Source of the DNA: Alphaproteobacteria bacterium
GTDB lineage: Bacteria > Pseudomonadota > Alphaproteobacteria > Micavibrionales > Micavibrionaceae
Length of the DNA: 64,000 bases
Assembly: GCA_016125135.1 (NCBI GenBank)
Contig: WGMJ01000003.1
Coordinates: 1-64,000 of the forward strand
Reading direction: 5' to 3'
The position numbers and the translations under genes are program-made. Of this stretch, positions 25,109 through 34,468 are shown one piece after another. The notes beneath the pieces were generated by a model. It worked only from the letters and a program-made list of their open reading frames with translations, was not told the DNA's origin and made no database searches. Position 1 is the first letter of the stretch; the number at the start of each line of letters is the position of its first letter.

Positions 25109-26614
25109 TCACTTCATCACCGGCATAATAAACTCGGCGCCTTCGCGGATGCCTGTAGGCCAACGGGAGGTAATGGTTTTCTGGCGGGTGTAGAAGTTGA
25201 TGCCTTCCGGCCCGTGCACGCCGTGTGCCCCAAAGATAGATGCCTTCCAGCCACCGAATGTGTGGAACGCCACCGGCACGGGGATGGGCACATTAACCCC
25301 CACCATACCAACCTTAATCTGGTTCACGAAGGTACGTGCGGCATCACCATCCCGTGTGAAGATGGCTGTGCCGTTCCCGAATTCGTGTTTATTGATAAGA
25401 TCTGCCGCTTCCGCATAGTTTTGCGTGCGCACAACTGAAAGCACGGGGCCGAAAATCTCTTCCTTGTAAATTTTCATGTCGGGCTTCACGTGGTCGAACA
25501 AGCAACCGCCCATAAAGAAGCCTTTTTCGTAGCCTTGCTGTTTCGCTTTGAAATTACGCCCGTCAACTACAAGCTTGGCGCCCTCCTTTTCACCGCTCTC
25601 AACATAACCTAAAACTTTTTCAAGATGCGCTTTTGTCACAAGCGGCCCCATTTCGGATGAATCATCCATCCCCGGGCCAATCTTCAGCGCTTCAACGCGG
25701 GGCTTGAGTTTCTGGATAATTTTATCAGCGGCGTCACCCACAGCAACAGCCACAGAAATTGCCATACAACGCTCACCAGCCGAACCATAAGCTGCGCCCA
25801 TAAGCGCATCAACGGCTTGGTCCATATCGGCATCGGGCATAATAACCATGTGGTTTTTTGCGCCGCCCAAAGCCTGCACGCGTTTGCTGTGCTTTGTGCC
25901 TGTTTCATATATATATTGTGCAATGGGTGTTGAACCAACAAAGCTGATGGCCTGTACACGAGGATCAGTCAACAGCGTATCAACCGCCTCTTTGTCACCC
26001 TGCACAACATTCAATACACCATCCGGCAGCCCTGCTTGTTTTAAAAGATCGGCAATCAATAAAGAAACTGACGGGTCGCGCTCGGACGGTTTCCACACAA
26101 ATGTATTGCCACAGGCAATCGCAACAGGGAACATCCACATCCCCACCATGGCAGGGAAGTTGAAAGGCGTAATGCCCGCGCATACACCCAACGCCTGACG
26201 GATAGAATAGGTATCGATATTTGTACCGACATTTTCCGAGTATTCACCCTTCAGCAAATGCGGAATGCCACAAACAAACTCGACCACTTCTGTACCGCGC
26301 TGTACTTCACCCAACGCATCCGAAAAAACCTTGCCATGTTCGGCTGTAATAATTTCTGCAAGCTTGTTTGCGTTGGCTTCCAACAATTCCTTGAACTTGA
26401 ACATGACACGCGCGCGCTTTAGGGCCGGTGTTGCGCTCCACGCGGGAAATGCTTTTTCAGCGGCAGCAATGGCGGCCTTTACATCATCAGACGTTGCCAG
26501 TGCAACTTTGCCTGTTACCTCGCCCGTTGCGGGGTTATAAACATCACTTGAACGTGAACCCGCTTGAATAGTTTTTCCGCCAACGAAGTGCTGTATTTCT
26601 TTTACGGCTGCCAT
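25109..26614 (-). CDS. mmsA: CoA-acylating methylmalonate-semialdehyde dehydrogenase
   Basis: A 501-aa aldehyde dehydrogenase of the MMSDH branch. The catalytic Cys is in [14 protein letters not shown], the Asn in [11 protein letters not shown], and the NAD-fold region carries [16 protein letters not shown], all typical for MmsA rather than other ALDHs. It converts methylmalonate or malonate semialdehyde plus CoA to propionyl- or acetyl-CoA in valine, thymine and inositol degradation. AGGAGAGAT precedes the ATG. It is divergent from the uracil-catabolism pair, which is of note because malonate semialdehyde is a product of pyrimidine breakdown (inference). Confidence 0.93.
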   Translation of the reverse strand: MAAVKEIQHFVGGKTIQAGSRSSDVYNPATGEVTGKVALATSDDVKAAIAAAEKAFPAWSATPALKRARVMFKFKELLEANANKLAEIITAEHGKVFSDALGEVQRGTEVVEFVCGIPHLLKGEYSENVGTNIDTYSIRQALGVCAGITPFNFPAMVGMWMFPVAIACGNTFVWKPSERDPSVSLLIADLLKQAGLPDGVLNVVQGDKEAVDTLLTDPRVQAISFVGSTPIAQYIYETGTKHSKRVQALGGAKNHMVIMPDADMDQAVDALMGAAYGSAGERCMAISVAVAVGDAADKIIQKLKPRVEALKIGPGMDDSSEMGPLVTKAHLEKVLGYVESGEKEGAKLVVDGRNFKAKQQGYEKGFFMGGCLFDHVKPDMKIYKEEIFGPVLSVVRTQNYAEAADLINKHEFGNGTAIFTRDGDAARTFVNQIKVGMVGVNVPIPVPVAFHTFGGWKASIFGAHGVHGPEGINFYTRQKTITSRWPTGIREGAEFIMPVMK

Positions 26615-26658
26615 ATCTCTCTCCTGAATAGACGTTTTTTCTAGCAGATTTTACCCAC

Positions 26659-26720
26659 TTTGTCATGGCGCTGCTGCAATGCGGCACATATGATGACAAA
26701 GCCTGATTTTTGGCTATAAT
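26659..26720 (+). promoter_or_regulatory. promoter and operator of the URC1-like / upp unit
   Basis: ATGACA (26693-26698), a 16-base spacer and a perfect TATAAT (26715-26720). The ATG at 26730 is nine bases beyond, so the message would be leaderless. TTTGTCAT (26659-26666) and ATGACAAA (26693-26700) form a perfect 8-bp inverted repeat that covers the -35 box, a likely operator in the mmsA/URC1 divergent region. Confidence 0.6.
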
Positions 26721-26729
26721 GGCCCCCTC

Positions 26730-27995
26730 ATGGAAAAGAATAAAACGAATAACCCGTCGCATATTGTCCTTACCTCTCACCCGCCGCGTGAAGGGAAGAT
26801 CCCCAAAATTAGCTGGGGCGCAAAAACGCTGGAAGAGCGTGGGCCACTAATTGCCAGCATGGCCGACCATGCGCACTCGAACGTGATTGGTGCTTATGCG
26901 GGCGCTTACTCGGTTTACCGCGCTGTTGCCGTTGCCACTGGCGCACTGAACCCGCTTCACGTGCCTGACCTGCATAATACAGCGCCGCCCGATAAAATAG
27001 GCCCACACCCACAATGGTTTGAAGAAGGCAAAATTGTGAGCCTTGACCCGTGGGGCCATTTGGTTGGTGAAGCGTTCGATGAATACCGCGCGCGCGGGCT
27101 TGATGTACGCCCGACAATCGCCGTAACCAAAGCGCATATTAATATGCCTGAGATTCACGACGCTGTGCGTGCCGGCCGCTTGAAGCCTGACGGTAAAATA
27201 TTAAAAGACAATGGTGACGTGCGCGTAACGAAAGCAGCGATTGACCCTGTATGGCATTTGCCGAGCATTTCAAAACGTTTAGGCGTTGATGAACACTCAT
27301 TGCGTCGTTCGCTTTTTGAACATTCCGGCGGGATGTTCCCCGAGCTTGTCACACGCCCTGATTTAAAAGTGTTTCTACCCCCGATTGGCGGGCATACGCT
27401 TTATTTTATGGGTGATGTTTCAACAATTCATGACCCGAATGTGCCGTTGGCGTGCCGTTTGCACGATGAATGTAACGGGTCTGACGTATTCGGTTCCGAT
27501 ATCTGCACATGCCGCCCGTATTTGTGCCACGGTATCGAGCTTTGTATTGAAACCGCGCAAAAAGGCGGCAATGGCTTGATTGTTTATAACCGCAAGGAAG
27601 GCCGCGCCCTTGGTGAGGTAACGAAGTTCCTTGTTTATAACGCCCGTAAACGCCAAGAAGGTGGCGATAGCGCAGCAAAATATTTTGAACGCACAGAATG
27701 TGTTGCCGGTGTACAGGATATGCGCTTCCAGGAATTGATGCCTGATATTTTCCACTGGCTTGGCATTACGCGCATTCACCGCTTTGCCTCTATGAGCAAT
27801 ATGAAACATGACGCGCTCGCAAAACACGGTATTGAAATTCTCGAGCGTATTCCGATTCCACCTGAGCTGATCCCGCCTGATGCTTCTGTTGAAATGGAAG
27901 CGAAGAAAGCGGCGGGCTATTTTGTGCAATCACCCGATGATATAGCGGACGCCGATGAATTGAAGAATGTAAAAGGACGCAGCCTCGATGAGTAA
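26730..27995 (+). CDS. GTP cyclohydrolase II-like protein, URC1-type (uracil catabolism)
   Basis: A 421-aa protein. The second half is a GTP cyclohydrolase II fold: the zinc cysteines follow the Cys-x10-Cys-x-Cys pattern (DECNGSDVFGSDICTCRPYL), and NRKEGRALGEV corresponds to the catalytic QEGRGIGL region of RibA. The first about 200 residues are an extension absent from RibA. This long form, next to a uracil phosphoribosyltransferase, is the arrangement of URC1 in the URC pyrimidine-degradation pathway of yeasts and bacteria, so I prefer URC1 over riboflavin synthesis. No URC4 (DUF1688) gene is in the window. The end overlaps upp by 8 bp. Confidence 0.82.
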   Translation: MEKNKTNNPSHIVLTSHPPREGKIPKISWGAKTLEERGPLIASMADHAHSNVIGAYAGAYSVYRAVAVATGALNPLHVPDLHNTAPPDKIGPHPQWFEEGKIVSLDPWGHLVGEAFDEYRARGLDVRPTIAVTKAHINMPEIHDAVRAGRLKPDGKILKDNGDVRVTKAAIDPVWHLPSISKRLGVDEHSLRRSLFEHSGGMFPELVTRPDLKVFLPPIGGHTLYFMGDVSTIHDPNVPLACRLHDECNGSDVFGSDICTCRPYLCHGIELCIETAQKGGNGLIVYNRKEGRALGEVTKFLVYNARKRQEGGDSAAKYFERTECVAGVQDMRFQELMPDIFHWLGITRIHRFASMSNMKHDALAKHGIEILERIPIPPELIPPDASVEMEAKKAAGYFVQSPDDIADADELKNVKGRSLDE

Positions 27996-28626
27996 TTTTA
28001 AAAACGTAACCGTTGTTGACCACCCGCTGGTACAACACAAACTTGCTTTACTGCGTGATAAAAACACCTCGACCCGTAAATTCCGCGAGTTGATGCATGA
28101 GGTTTCTTTACTCCTTGGCTATGAGCTTCTACGCGACATGCCGATGGAAGAAGTGGACGTTGAAACGCCGCTTGAAAAAACAAAGGCGAAGAAGCTTGCC
28201 GGTAAAAAACTTTGCCTCATCAGTATTCTACGTGCCGGTAATGGCTTGCTGGAAGGGTTACTTGACCTCGCTCCTGCAGCACGTGTCGGGCATATCGGCC
28301 TTTACCGCGACCCTGAAACTTTAATCCCTGTTGAATATTTTTTGAAATTCCCCGATGACCTTGAAAAACGGCAAGTCATTATTATGAACCCCGTTCTTGC
28401 CACAGGCGGCTCTGCAATTGCCGCGATCGGCCGCGCGAAAGATTACGATGCGCTTGATGTGCGTTTTCTGTGCCTTGTTGCCTCACCCGAGGGCATCAAA
28501 CAAGTGCATGAGCAATTCCCCGATGTGAAGATTTTCACGGCTGCGATTGACCGTGAAATAAATGCACAGGGCAATCTGCTGCCCGGCATTGGCGATGCCG
28601 GCGACCGTATTTTCGGCACGAAATAA
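27988..28626 (+). CDS. upp: uracil phosphoribosyltransferase
   Basis: A 212-aa UPRTase. SILRAGNGLLEG is the family's conserved loop, and NPVLATGGSAIAAI is the PRPP-binding motif. The usual motif is DPMLATGGS, so the first acid is Asn here. C-terminal GIGDAGDRIFGTK is the uracil-binding end. It makes UMP from uracil and PRPP. In URC-type catabolism uracil ribonucleotide is the entry compound, which fits the overlap with the upstream URC1-like gene. The start shares ATGAG with the upstream end. Confidence 0.92.
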   Translation: MSNFKNVTVVDHPLVQHKLALLRDKNTSTRKFRELMHEVSLLLGYELLRDMPMEEVDVETPLEKTKAKKLAGKKLCLISILRAGNGLLEGLLDLAPAARVGHIGLYRDPETLIPVEYFLKFPDDLEKRQVIIMNPVLATGGSAIAAIGRAKDYDALDVRFLCLVASPEGIKQVHEQFPDVKIFTAAIDREINAQGNLLPGIGDAGDRIFGTK

Positions 28627-28645
28627 GCGCTTTACGCGGTTTTTA

Positions 28646-28675
28646 TTGCTTTTCAGCGCCTAAAAACCATATAGT
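28646..28675 (+). promoter_or_regulatory. promoter of mnmA
   Basis: TTGCTT (28646-28651), an 18-base spacer, and TATAGT (28670-28675). The ATG at 28682 is six bases beyond and has no ribosome-binding site, so the start codon may be at the transcript's 5' end. Confidence 0.5.
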
Positions 28676-28681
28676 CTTCCT

Positions 28682-29833
28682 ATGAATTCACTTGGTTTCA
28701 ACAAATCACCTGCTGACACCCGCGTGGTCGTTGCCATGTCGGGTGGAGTGGATTCATCCGTTGTCGGCTCCCTCCTCCACGAACAGGGCTATGATGTGGT
28801 GGGCGTGACGCTCCAGCTGTATGATTATGGCGAGGCGCTGCGTAAAAAGGGCGCCTGTTGCGCGGGGCAGGATATTTACGATGCCCGCCGCGTCGCCGAG
28901 GCCTGTGGCTTCCCCCATTATGTGCTGAACTATGAAAGCAAATTCAAAGAAAGCGTGATTGATGATTTTGTAGATACCTACCTGCAAGGCGCAACACCGA
29001 TCCCCTGCGTGCGTTGTAACCAGACCGTGAAATTCCGTGATTTATTGAAGGTTGCGCATGATTTAGGCGCGGACTGTATGGCGACAGGCCATTATGTTCA
29101 GCGCCTTGTAAACGAAACCACAGGCCACGCAGAGCTATGCCGTGCCATTGATAGCGGCAAAGACCAAAGCTATTTCTTGTTTGCCACAACACAAGAACAG
29201 CTCGATTTTTTACGTTTCCCCTTAGGCGGCTGGAAGAAAGAGCAAACACGTGCGGAGGCTGAACGCCTTGGCCTGATAACAGCCGCAAAGCCTGATAGCC
29301 AAGATATATGCTTTGTACCCAACGGTGATTACGCCGATGTGGTAAAGCGTATTAAACCCGAAGCCGGCAAGGCGGGTAACATTGTGCATATTGACGGGCG
29401 CATTGTTGGCGCACATGAAGGTATCATCCATTACACGATCGGGCAGCGCAAAGGCCTCGGTATTGGTGGCGGCGTGAGTGATGGCAACACACCTTTATAT
29501 GTTGTTGGCCTGAATGCCGATAAAAACGAAGTGCTGGTTGGCCCGAAAGAGGCCTTAGCCCGTGACACTATATATATGAAGGATGTGAACTGGCTTTGTG
29601 AGGCAGCCGCGCTGGCAGGTGATGTGCTGGTGAAGATCCGTTCGGTCTCTGCCCCCCTGCCTGCGACCATTGAAAACGGGGTTTTGACCCTGAAAACACC
29701 TCAATACGGCGTTTCCCCCGGCCAAGCCGCCGTACTTTATGCAGGTGACCGCGTATTGGGCGGTGGCTGGATTGAAAAAACAGCGCTTAAAACGGCAGAT
29801 TTCCTGCCCTTTGATGATAGTCTAGCCGCTTGA
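28682..29833 (+). CDS. mnmA: tRNA-uridine 2-sulfurtransferase
   Basis: A 383-aa MnmA/TrmU. The PP-loop [14 protein letters not shown] activates U34 with ATP. The nucleophile Cys lies in [10 protein letters not shown] and the second catalytic Cys in [19 protein letters not shown] and [11 protein letters not shown] are further family marks. It makes the 2-thio group of mnm5s2U34 in Lys, Glu and Gln tRNAs with sulfur relayed from a cysteine desulfurase. The length is normal. It is a single gene with its own promoter. Confidence 0.96.
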   Translation: MNSLGFNKSPADTRVVVAMSGGVDSSVVGSLLHEQGYDVVGVTLQLYDYGEALRKKGACCAGQDIYDARRVAEACGFPHYVLNYESKFKESVIDDFVDTYLQGATPIPCVRCNQTVKFRDLLKVAHDLGADCMATGHYVQRLVNETTGHAELCRAIDSGKDQSYFLFATTQEQLDFLRFPLGGWKKEQTRAEAERLGLITAAKPDSQDICFVPNGDYADVVKRIKPEAGKAGNIVHIDGRIVGAHEGIIHYTIGQRKGLGIGGGVSDGNTPLYVVGLNADKNEVLVGPKEALARDTIYMKDVNWLCEAAALAGDVLVKIRSVSAPLPATIENGVLTLKTPQYGVSPGQAAVLYAGDRVLGGGWIEKTALKTADFLPFDDSLAA

Positions 29834-29927
29834 TTTTTCTTGGAATTTAGCCGATTTTCCCTAACCTGACATTAACCATTAAAGCCTATTATGTACTCAG
29901 ATTATGTCACTTATTTTATGCTATTTA

Positions 29928-29956
29928 TTGACATAAACTTGTAAATTTGTTAATTT
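29928..29956 (+). promoter_or_regulatory. strong sigma-70 promoter of the giant hypothetical gene
   Basis: A perfect TTGACA (29928-29933), a 17-base spacer, and TAATTT (29951-29956) in an AT-rich stretch. An AGAGGAA ribosome-binding site and TTG start follow at 29998. Confidence 0.7.
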
Positions 29957-29997
29957 TCTGTTAATTTTGTAGAAACGGGAAATAGAGGAATAAGACT

Positions 29998-32900
29998 TTG
30001 GCTGACCTTGACGAGCCGACCTTTGAAAAAAGCACGTCATCTCCAATGAATGTGGGGAAAAGTGCGCATGTCCGCGCGGCGCTGAATATAGATTTTGATT
30101 CTTTCACCCAGCAGGAAAGAGCCAATCATATAAAAATCTTACTGGGCCATCTGATCCGTCACGAGAAAATCCTCGAACGCAGTGTCAATGAATATCTGAC
30201 AAGCATCGACTCCATCGAAGATCTTGAAGCTGCCATTTATGATCAAAGCATCGTTGGCTCACTCGTCAATGATTATCCTGGTGCGCAGGATGCGTTTGAA
30301 AAAACCCGCAAGCCTTTGAACCCTAATCATACAAATTATGCTGTTCTGGATGACACTCAGCAGGCATTAAAAAATAAACTCGCTACTTTCTACAGGATTC
30401 CTATTCTTCTCAATGAATCACAATTGATGGAACGCCTTATTAATTCTGGAGCGTCACCAGCTTCGCCAAAGGATGCGCTCGCAGATGAAACTGAATCTGC
30501 CATACAAATTGCACCGCAAGCTCCAAACAGCGGTAAAATATCTCTGCTGAAAGGCGGCCCGTTGAGTTGGCAGTTCGGCTCACCGGAACTGCAGGGCCTG
30601 CTGAACCCTGCCGATATAGATCAACTTTCAATTGATAGTGGCGCAAATCTGTTGCAGGCACATGCGGACCCCGCAATACAATCATATGTCGAGGACCCTA
30701 TCCCGCATTTAGCCTATACATATAATCCCAAAGCCAGCGACGGCAAATTAGGTATGGCGGCGCTTGGAGAAATTGCCTCTGCCGCCACAGTTTTATCGGG
30801 CGGCAACTTAAATCCACTTGATCTGAAGCCCATAATAGATACGCCAGTGGCGCATACTGATATTCTAAAAGCCTACCAGCAAGCCAAGATGCAAATTGGT
30901 GAGTATATTGTAGCAAACCACCCCGACCGCGCCCTTGCAGAAAGTGTAAGAGAAAAAGGCGCAGAAATCCAAGCGCTTTTACTGGCCTATGCAGAACTGA
31001 CAGGCGAAAAAACTCCTAAAGCACAACAAGATATTCTATTCAGCATCAAACCTCTTTCAGTGGAGGCTATTGAAAATGAAGTGAATGCAAGGCTAGAAGC
31101 ACGTGATGAAAACCTTCCGAGTGCATTGGATGCAAAAGCCGAAGCAGCCCGCGAACTGATTAATACAAGTAAAACACCAAGCTATGCCGCCTCAATTGGT
31201 TTGATTTTGACAGCCGTCGAGCCTTCGTTGAATGCGCTGAAAAACGAAAATCTGATAAGACAAGCAAATGACCGCCAGAAGCTACTCGATTCACTATTGG
31301 ACCTGGAACCTGCAGAAATTGAAGCACTGGGCATTGACCCGCTAAAACCTTTTGCTCTCCCGAATATTATCCATGCTGACGGGCCAGACGGTAGACCGAA
31401 GCGCGACCCGCAAGAATTAATTGACGCGCAAATGGCGCTGCTGGAAAAATATGCATCTTACCAGAAGCAGATGGCTGTTAAGATTGATAACGCACTCATT
31501 AACGCTGTTATGCCTATGGAAGAAAACAAGGCCCAACTTGTGGTCGAGGCAAAACGTGCCTTTATAAAAGAATTTCTTGCCGGCACCCCGATGGGACCAG
31601 AAGTTAAAATGCCTGTTAGATTTTCTTTTGGCCCGTTTGTTAGACCCGGTACAGAAGCAAATGATACGCCGGAATATATAGAAGACGTTTGGATATTGAA
31701 AAGACACGAAAATGACCAAGACGTTGCAGGCACAATTATAGCTGCCCCTGTTTTAATGGTTGCCAATCCCAACGAGAATGACCCAGATTTAATCGCTCTT
31801 GCCCAGCAAATCAATATAATAACAAAAGCAAGCGGGAAACCGTTTCCTACAATTACCCAGTATATTGTAGACAACCCTCATTTAGTGCGCATAAAGCAGC
31901 CACGCGGAGTACTTCTAGCCGCCATATCAACCATACTAGACGGCGATGAAGGTGCTGCACTTGACGAATTCCTGCAACGTGAAATACCGGATGCTGAATC
32001 TTACAAATACGAAATTGATATTGAGTATTTTAACAGAACTAAGATCATACGACTAGTCTATGATGAGTACTCAGAAGCGCTTGGCAAAAATTATAGGGAA
32101 GTTTACAAAGAATTTCGCCATGACAACCCCGAAGGCCCAGGCCGCATAAGAGACGAACAAAACCTCCGGTTGGAGCTTCAAAAAGCACGTGCCACAAATG
32201 CAGAGCCAGAGCTTATCCGCGCGATGGCCGAGACCCTAAGCTATTTAGAACATAAAAACGATATCTCAAAAGAGCTGGACGTTAGGATAGCACAAAGAAA
32301 TGCACGACTAACGGATGCGCAAGCATCTTTTGATGCGCGTGAAAAGGAACTTCTTGATATTCTTGGCATAGAACAAGATACATATGATCCCGAGCGGGCG
32401 GCACTATTGTTACGTGAGGCTAGAAGGGCACACACTTTTAACAAAGAGGCGGCTCTTGCAAGCAATCCGAATGTTATTTCAGCGCTTGAAGACAAGGCAC
32501 AAATTGATGCTTTGTTAAAAACAGAGAAGGATAAACGCGATAAAGCGCTTGAAGAAATTAACCAAACATTGGATATGGACGGCGGCGAAGAAGCTAACGA
32601 AGCCGCTACACAACAATTTATCAAAGCCAGGGCAGAATGCGAAAAACTTTTAATAAGGCAAAAAAAAGCTGAAGAGGCCGTAGGTTTTGCAATAGCAGTG
32701 GCCCAAGATGAGCATGAAAGAGAATGGTATACAGGTCGTGAACGCGGCTTGGATAATGGCAAGCCTGTACCTGGATTGCCATTGCTTCAAGAGCTTAGAA
32801 ATATACCATTGCAGCGAGAATCTCTTGCCAACAAAATAGCTCAGGATATACAAAAATTAAAAGTAGAGGCCGCTTCTTATCTTGAAGAGGGTCTCTCAGA

Positions 32901-34299
32901 AATTAAGAATAGATTCTCACTAAGCAATAATTTGGAAGCCGAAGCCGCGCTTGAAAAGGCAGCTATAGCGGAAACAGCTTTTGCCGATGAAAATGCCGGC
33001 AGACTCTCTAATATCCGGCTCGACGAGCGCGGACAAGTTTTTGCTTCAAAAGCCGAAGCAGAGGAAGTTGAAACAACATCCAGCGGTAAACGTGGCAGCC
33101 GCGACACACGCAAGTTCAAACTTACAGAAGTGTTTTTTGGTGGCTGGCAAGCTGCCCTACAAGATCTTGAGAATGGCAATATTGAAGACCCCGATGGCAC
33201 ACTTAGAAGCTTCCTTGATGTGGAAAGTGACCGCTACAGCAAACTAAGCCAGCGCATTAAAGAAACGAATGCCGAGCACGAGGCTATACAAGCCATAAAA
33301 GCTGCGCGCGCTGAAGTACAGGCCGAGGCCAGAGATGAGGCCACAGCTACAAAAGAACCGACATTCGGTATAAGCGAGTTACAGCGTAGCGATGATAATG
33401 TCTACACAGCAAAAGTTGCTTTCGAAACGGCAAAATCTCTTATGGAGATTCCGGAAGTCGCTGAGCTACATCGCCCTTATGACGGGAAACTTTCTGAAGC
33501 CAAGCTAAGCCAGCTGGAACAACGTGAAGAAGTTGTTGGTGGTGTGCCGGCCGAGGATAGCGTTATTGTTCAGGCGCTTATGGAAGCCGCCGCGGATTAT
33601 AAAGAGCAACTAGGCGGAATTGAACTAAGCGCTGCGGACATTCGTGAAGCACTTGCCCATATGCCCGTTGGTGAGGTTTTTGATGCAGGTCGCTTCTTTG
33701 CGCTTGTTGAAAAAAATATAGAGCGAAGACAAGAGGTTCGAATTGCGGAAGAAACGTCTGCCGCCCTTAGCAATCTGTTTAATAACTCGCCAAGCTACCT
33801 TGATACTATGGGAGAGCCAACAATCTGGCTTGGTGATGGAAACTATGACAATCAAAACTTTGAGGCCCACCCAGATAAAAAATTCATGTATGCGCAAGTC
33901 TCTGCCCGCGTTTCCGAGGTAAAAGGTAAATTCAATTTTGGCGCCTCGGGTAGCGGCATTATCACTGGCAGAGCTCTTATTGAACGAGCAGCCTATGAAA
34001 GACATATGGATCAGATTGTATTGGGTAGAAATGTAAACCGCCTCATAGATAAATATCAGATGGCTATTGCAAACTTTGAGCAGAAAAAAACTCTAGCAAA
34101 ATCCCCCCCACGTCTGCCCTCCGGTGATGATTTAGCACGCAAAGGCGAGAGGGGATTGGGCGGCACAGGAACTACGAGAGGCGCTTTTAAAACCGGCGTT
34201 AGTGCGAGAGCAGATAACGTGGATGTACAAACAACACCAGCAGGCCTCGTTGTAACACCACGTTTTAAGCCTACGAATGAGCCCGTTAAGCGTTTATAA
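29998..34299 (+). CDS. hypothetical 1433-aa alpha-helical protein
   Basis: No family recognised. It starts with TTG 29998, supported by AGAGGAA upstream and a consensus promoter. The 1433 residues have no signal peptide and no membrane helix. Residues from about 720 on are rich in Glu, Ala, Lys and Arg with heptad-like stretches (LEEINQTLDMDGGEEANE, QKKAEEAVGF), so long coiled coils are likely. The last 70 residues are Gly/Pro/Arg-rich and probably disordered. Such size and make-up would fit a secreted effector, a cytoskeletal or a scaffold protein; none can be claimed. It is followed by tRNA-Met. Confidence 0.72.
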   Translation: MADLDEPTFEKSTSSPMNVGKSAHVRAALNIDFDSFTQQERANHIKILLGHLIRHEKILERSVNEYLTSIDSIEDLEAAIYDQSIVGSLVNDYPGAQDAFEKTRKPLNPNHTNYAVLDDTQQALKNKLATFYRIPILLNESQLMERLINSGASPASPKDALADETESAIQIAPQAPNSGKISLLKGGPLSWQFGSPELQGLLNPADIDQLSIDSGANLLQAHADPAIQSYVEDPIPHLAYTYNPKASDGKLGMAALGEIASAATVLSGGNLNPLDLKPIIDTPVAHTDILKAYQQAKMQIGEYIVANHPDRALAESVREKGAEIQALLLAYAELTGEKTPKAQQDILFSIKPLSVEAIENEVNARLEARDENLPSALDAKAEAARELINTSKTPSYAASIGLILTAVEPSLNALKNENLIRQANDRQKLLDSLLDLEPAEIEALGIDPLKPFALPNIIHADGPDGRPKRDPQELIDAQMALLEKYASYQKQMAVKIDNALINAVMPMEENKAQLVVEAKRAFIKEFLAGTPMGPEVKMPVRFSFGPFVRPGTEANDTPEYIEDVWILKRHENDQDVAGTIIAAPVLMVANPNENDPDLIALAQQINIITKASGKPFPTITQYIVDNPHLVRIKQPRGVLLAAISTILDGDEGAALDEFLQREIPDAESYKYEIDIEYFNRTKIIRLVYDEYSEALGKNYREVYKEFRHDNPEGPGRIRDEQNLRLELQKARATNAEPELIRAMAETLSYLEHKNDISKELDVRIAQRNARLTDAQASFDAREKELLDILGIEQDTYDPERAALLLREARRAHTFNKEAALASNPNVISALEDKAQIDALLKTEKDKRDKALEEINQTLDMDGGEEANEAATQQFIKARAECEKLLIRQKKAEEAVGFAIAVAQDEHEREWYTGRERGLDNGKPVPGLPLLQELRNIPLQRESLANKIAQDIQKLKVEAASYLEEGLSEIKNRFSLSNNLEAEAALEKAAIAETAFADENAGRLSNIRLDERGQVFASKAEAEEVETTSSGKRGSRDTRKFKLTEVFFGGWQAALQDLENGNIEDPDGTLRSFLDVESDRYSKLSQRIKETNAEHEAIQAIKAARAEVQAEARDEATATKEPTFGISELQRSDDNVYTAKVAFETAKSLMEIPEVAELHRPYDGKLSEAKLSQLEQREEVVGGVPAEDSVIVQALMEAAADYKEQLGGIELSAADIREALAHMPVGEVFDAGRFFALVEKNIERRQEVRIAEETSAALSNLFNNSPSYLDTMGEPTIWLGDGNYDNQNFEAHPDKKFMYAQVSARVSEVKGKFNFGASGSGIITGRALIERAAYERHMDQIVLGRNVNRLIDKYQMAIANFEQKKTLAKSPPRLPSGDDLARKGERGLGGTGTTRGAFKTGVSARADNVDVQTTPAGLVVTPRFKPTNEPVKRL

Positions 34300-34319
34300 C
34301 CCGCCCATCGCCATATCAC

Positions 34320-34349
34320 TTGACATTTTTATGCTCCTCGGGCCATAAA
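34320..34349 (+). promoter_or_regulatory. promoter of tRNA-Met
   Basis: TTGACA (34320-34325), an 18-base spacer, and CATAAA (34344-34349). The tRNA begins 29 bases further on. Confidence 0.6.
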
Positions 34350-34377
34350 GATGCCTGCCCTTTGGGGCACTTCAAAA

Positions 34378-34452
34378 GGCTGAGTAGCTCAGTGGTAGAG
34401 CAGGGGAATCATAATCCCTTGGTCGGGGGTTCAAATCCCTCCTCAGCCACCA
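34378..34452 (+). tRNA. tRNA-Met (anticodon CAT), elongator
   Basis: A 75-base cloverleaf with encoded CCA. GGCTGAG pairs with CTCAGCC, the D arm is GCTCAGTGGTAGAGC, the anticodon loop is ATCATAA, and the T arm is GGGGGTTCAAATCCCTC. The G1-C72 pair excludes the initiator. A tRNA-Ile2 with lysidine-modified CAT cannot be ruled out; resemblance to alphaproteobacterial elongator tRNA-Met favours Met. Confidence 0.9.
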
Positions 34453-34468
34453 CTAAATCTGAAAAATT

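Noticed and set aside
27420-27929. 169-aa minus-strand frame
   Set aside because: It is a shadow of the GTP-cyclohydrolase-II-like gene; no start signal or family pattern is seen.
26730-27995. Riboflavin-pathway ribA
   Set aside because: The long N-terminal extension and overlap with upp fit URC1 better, and no other riboflavin gene is near.
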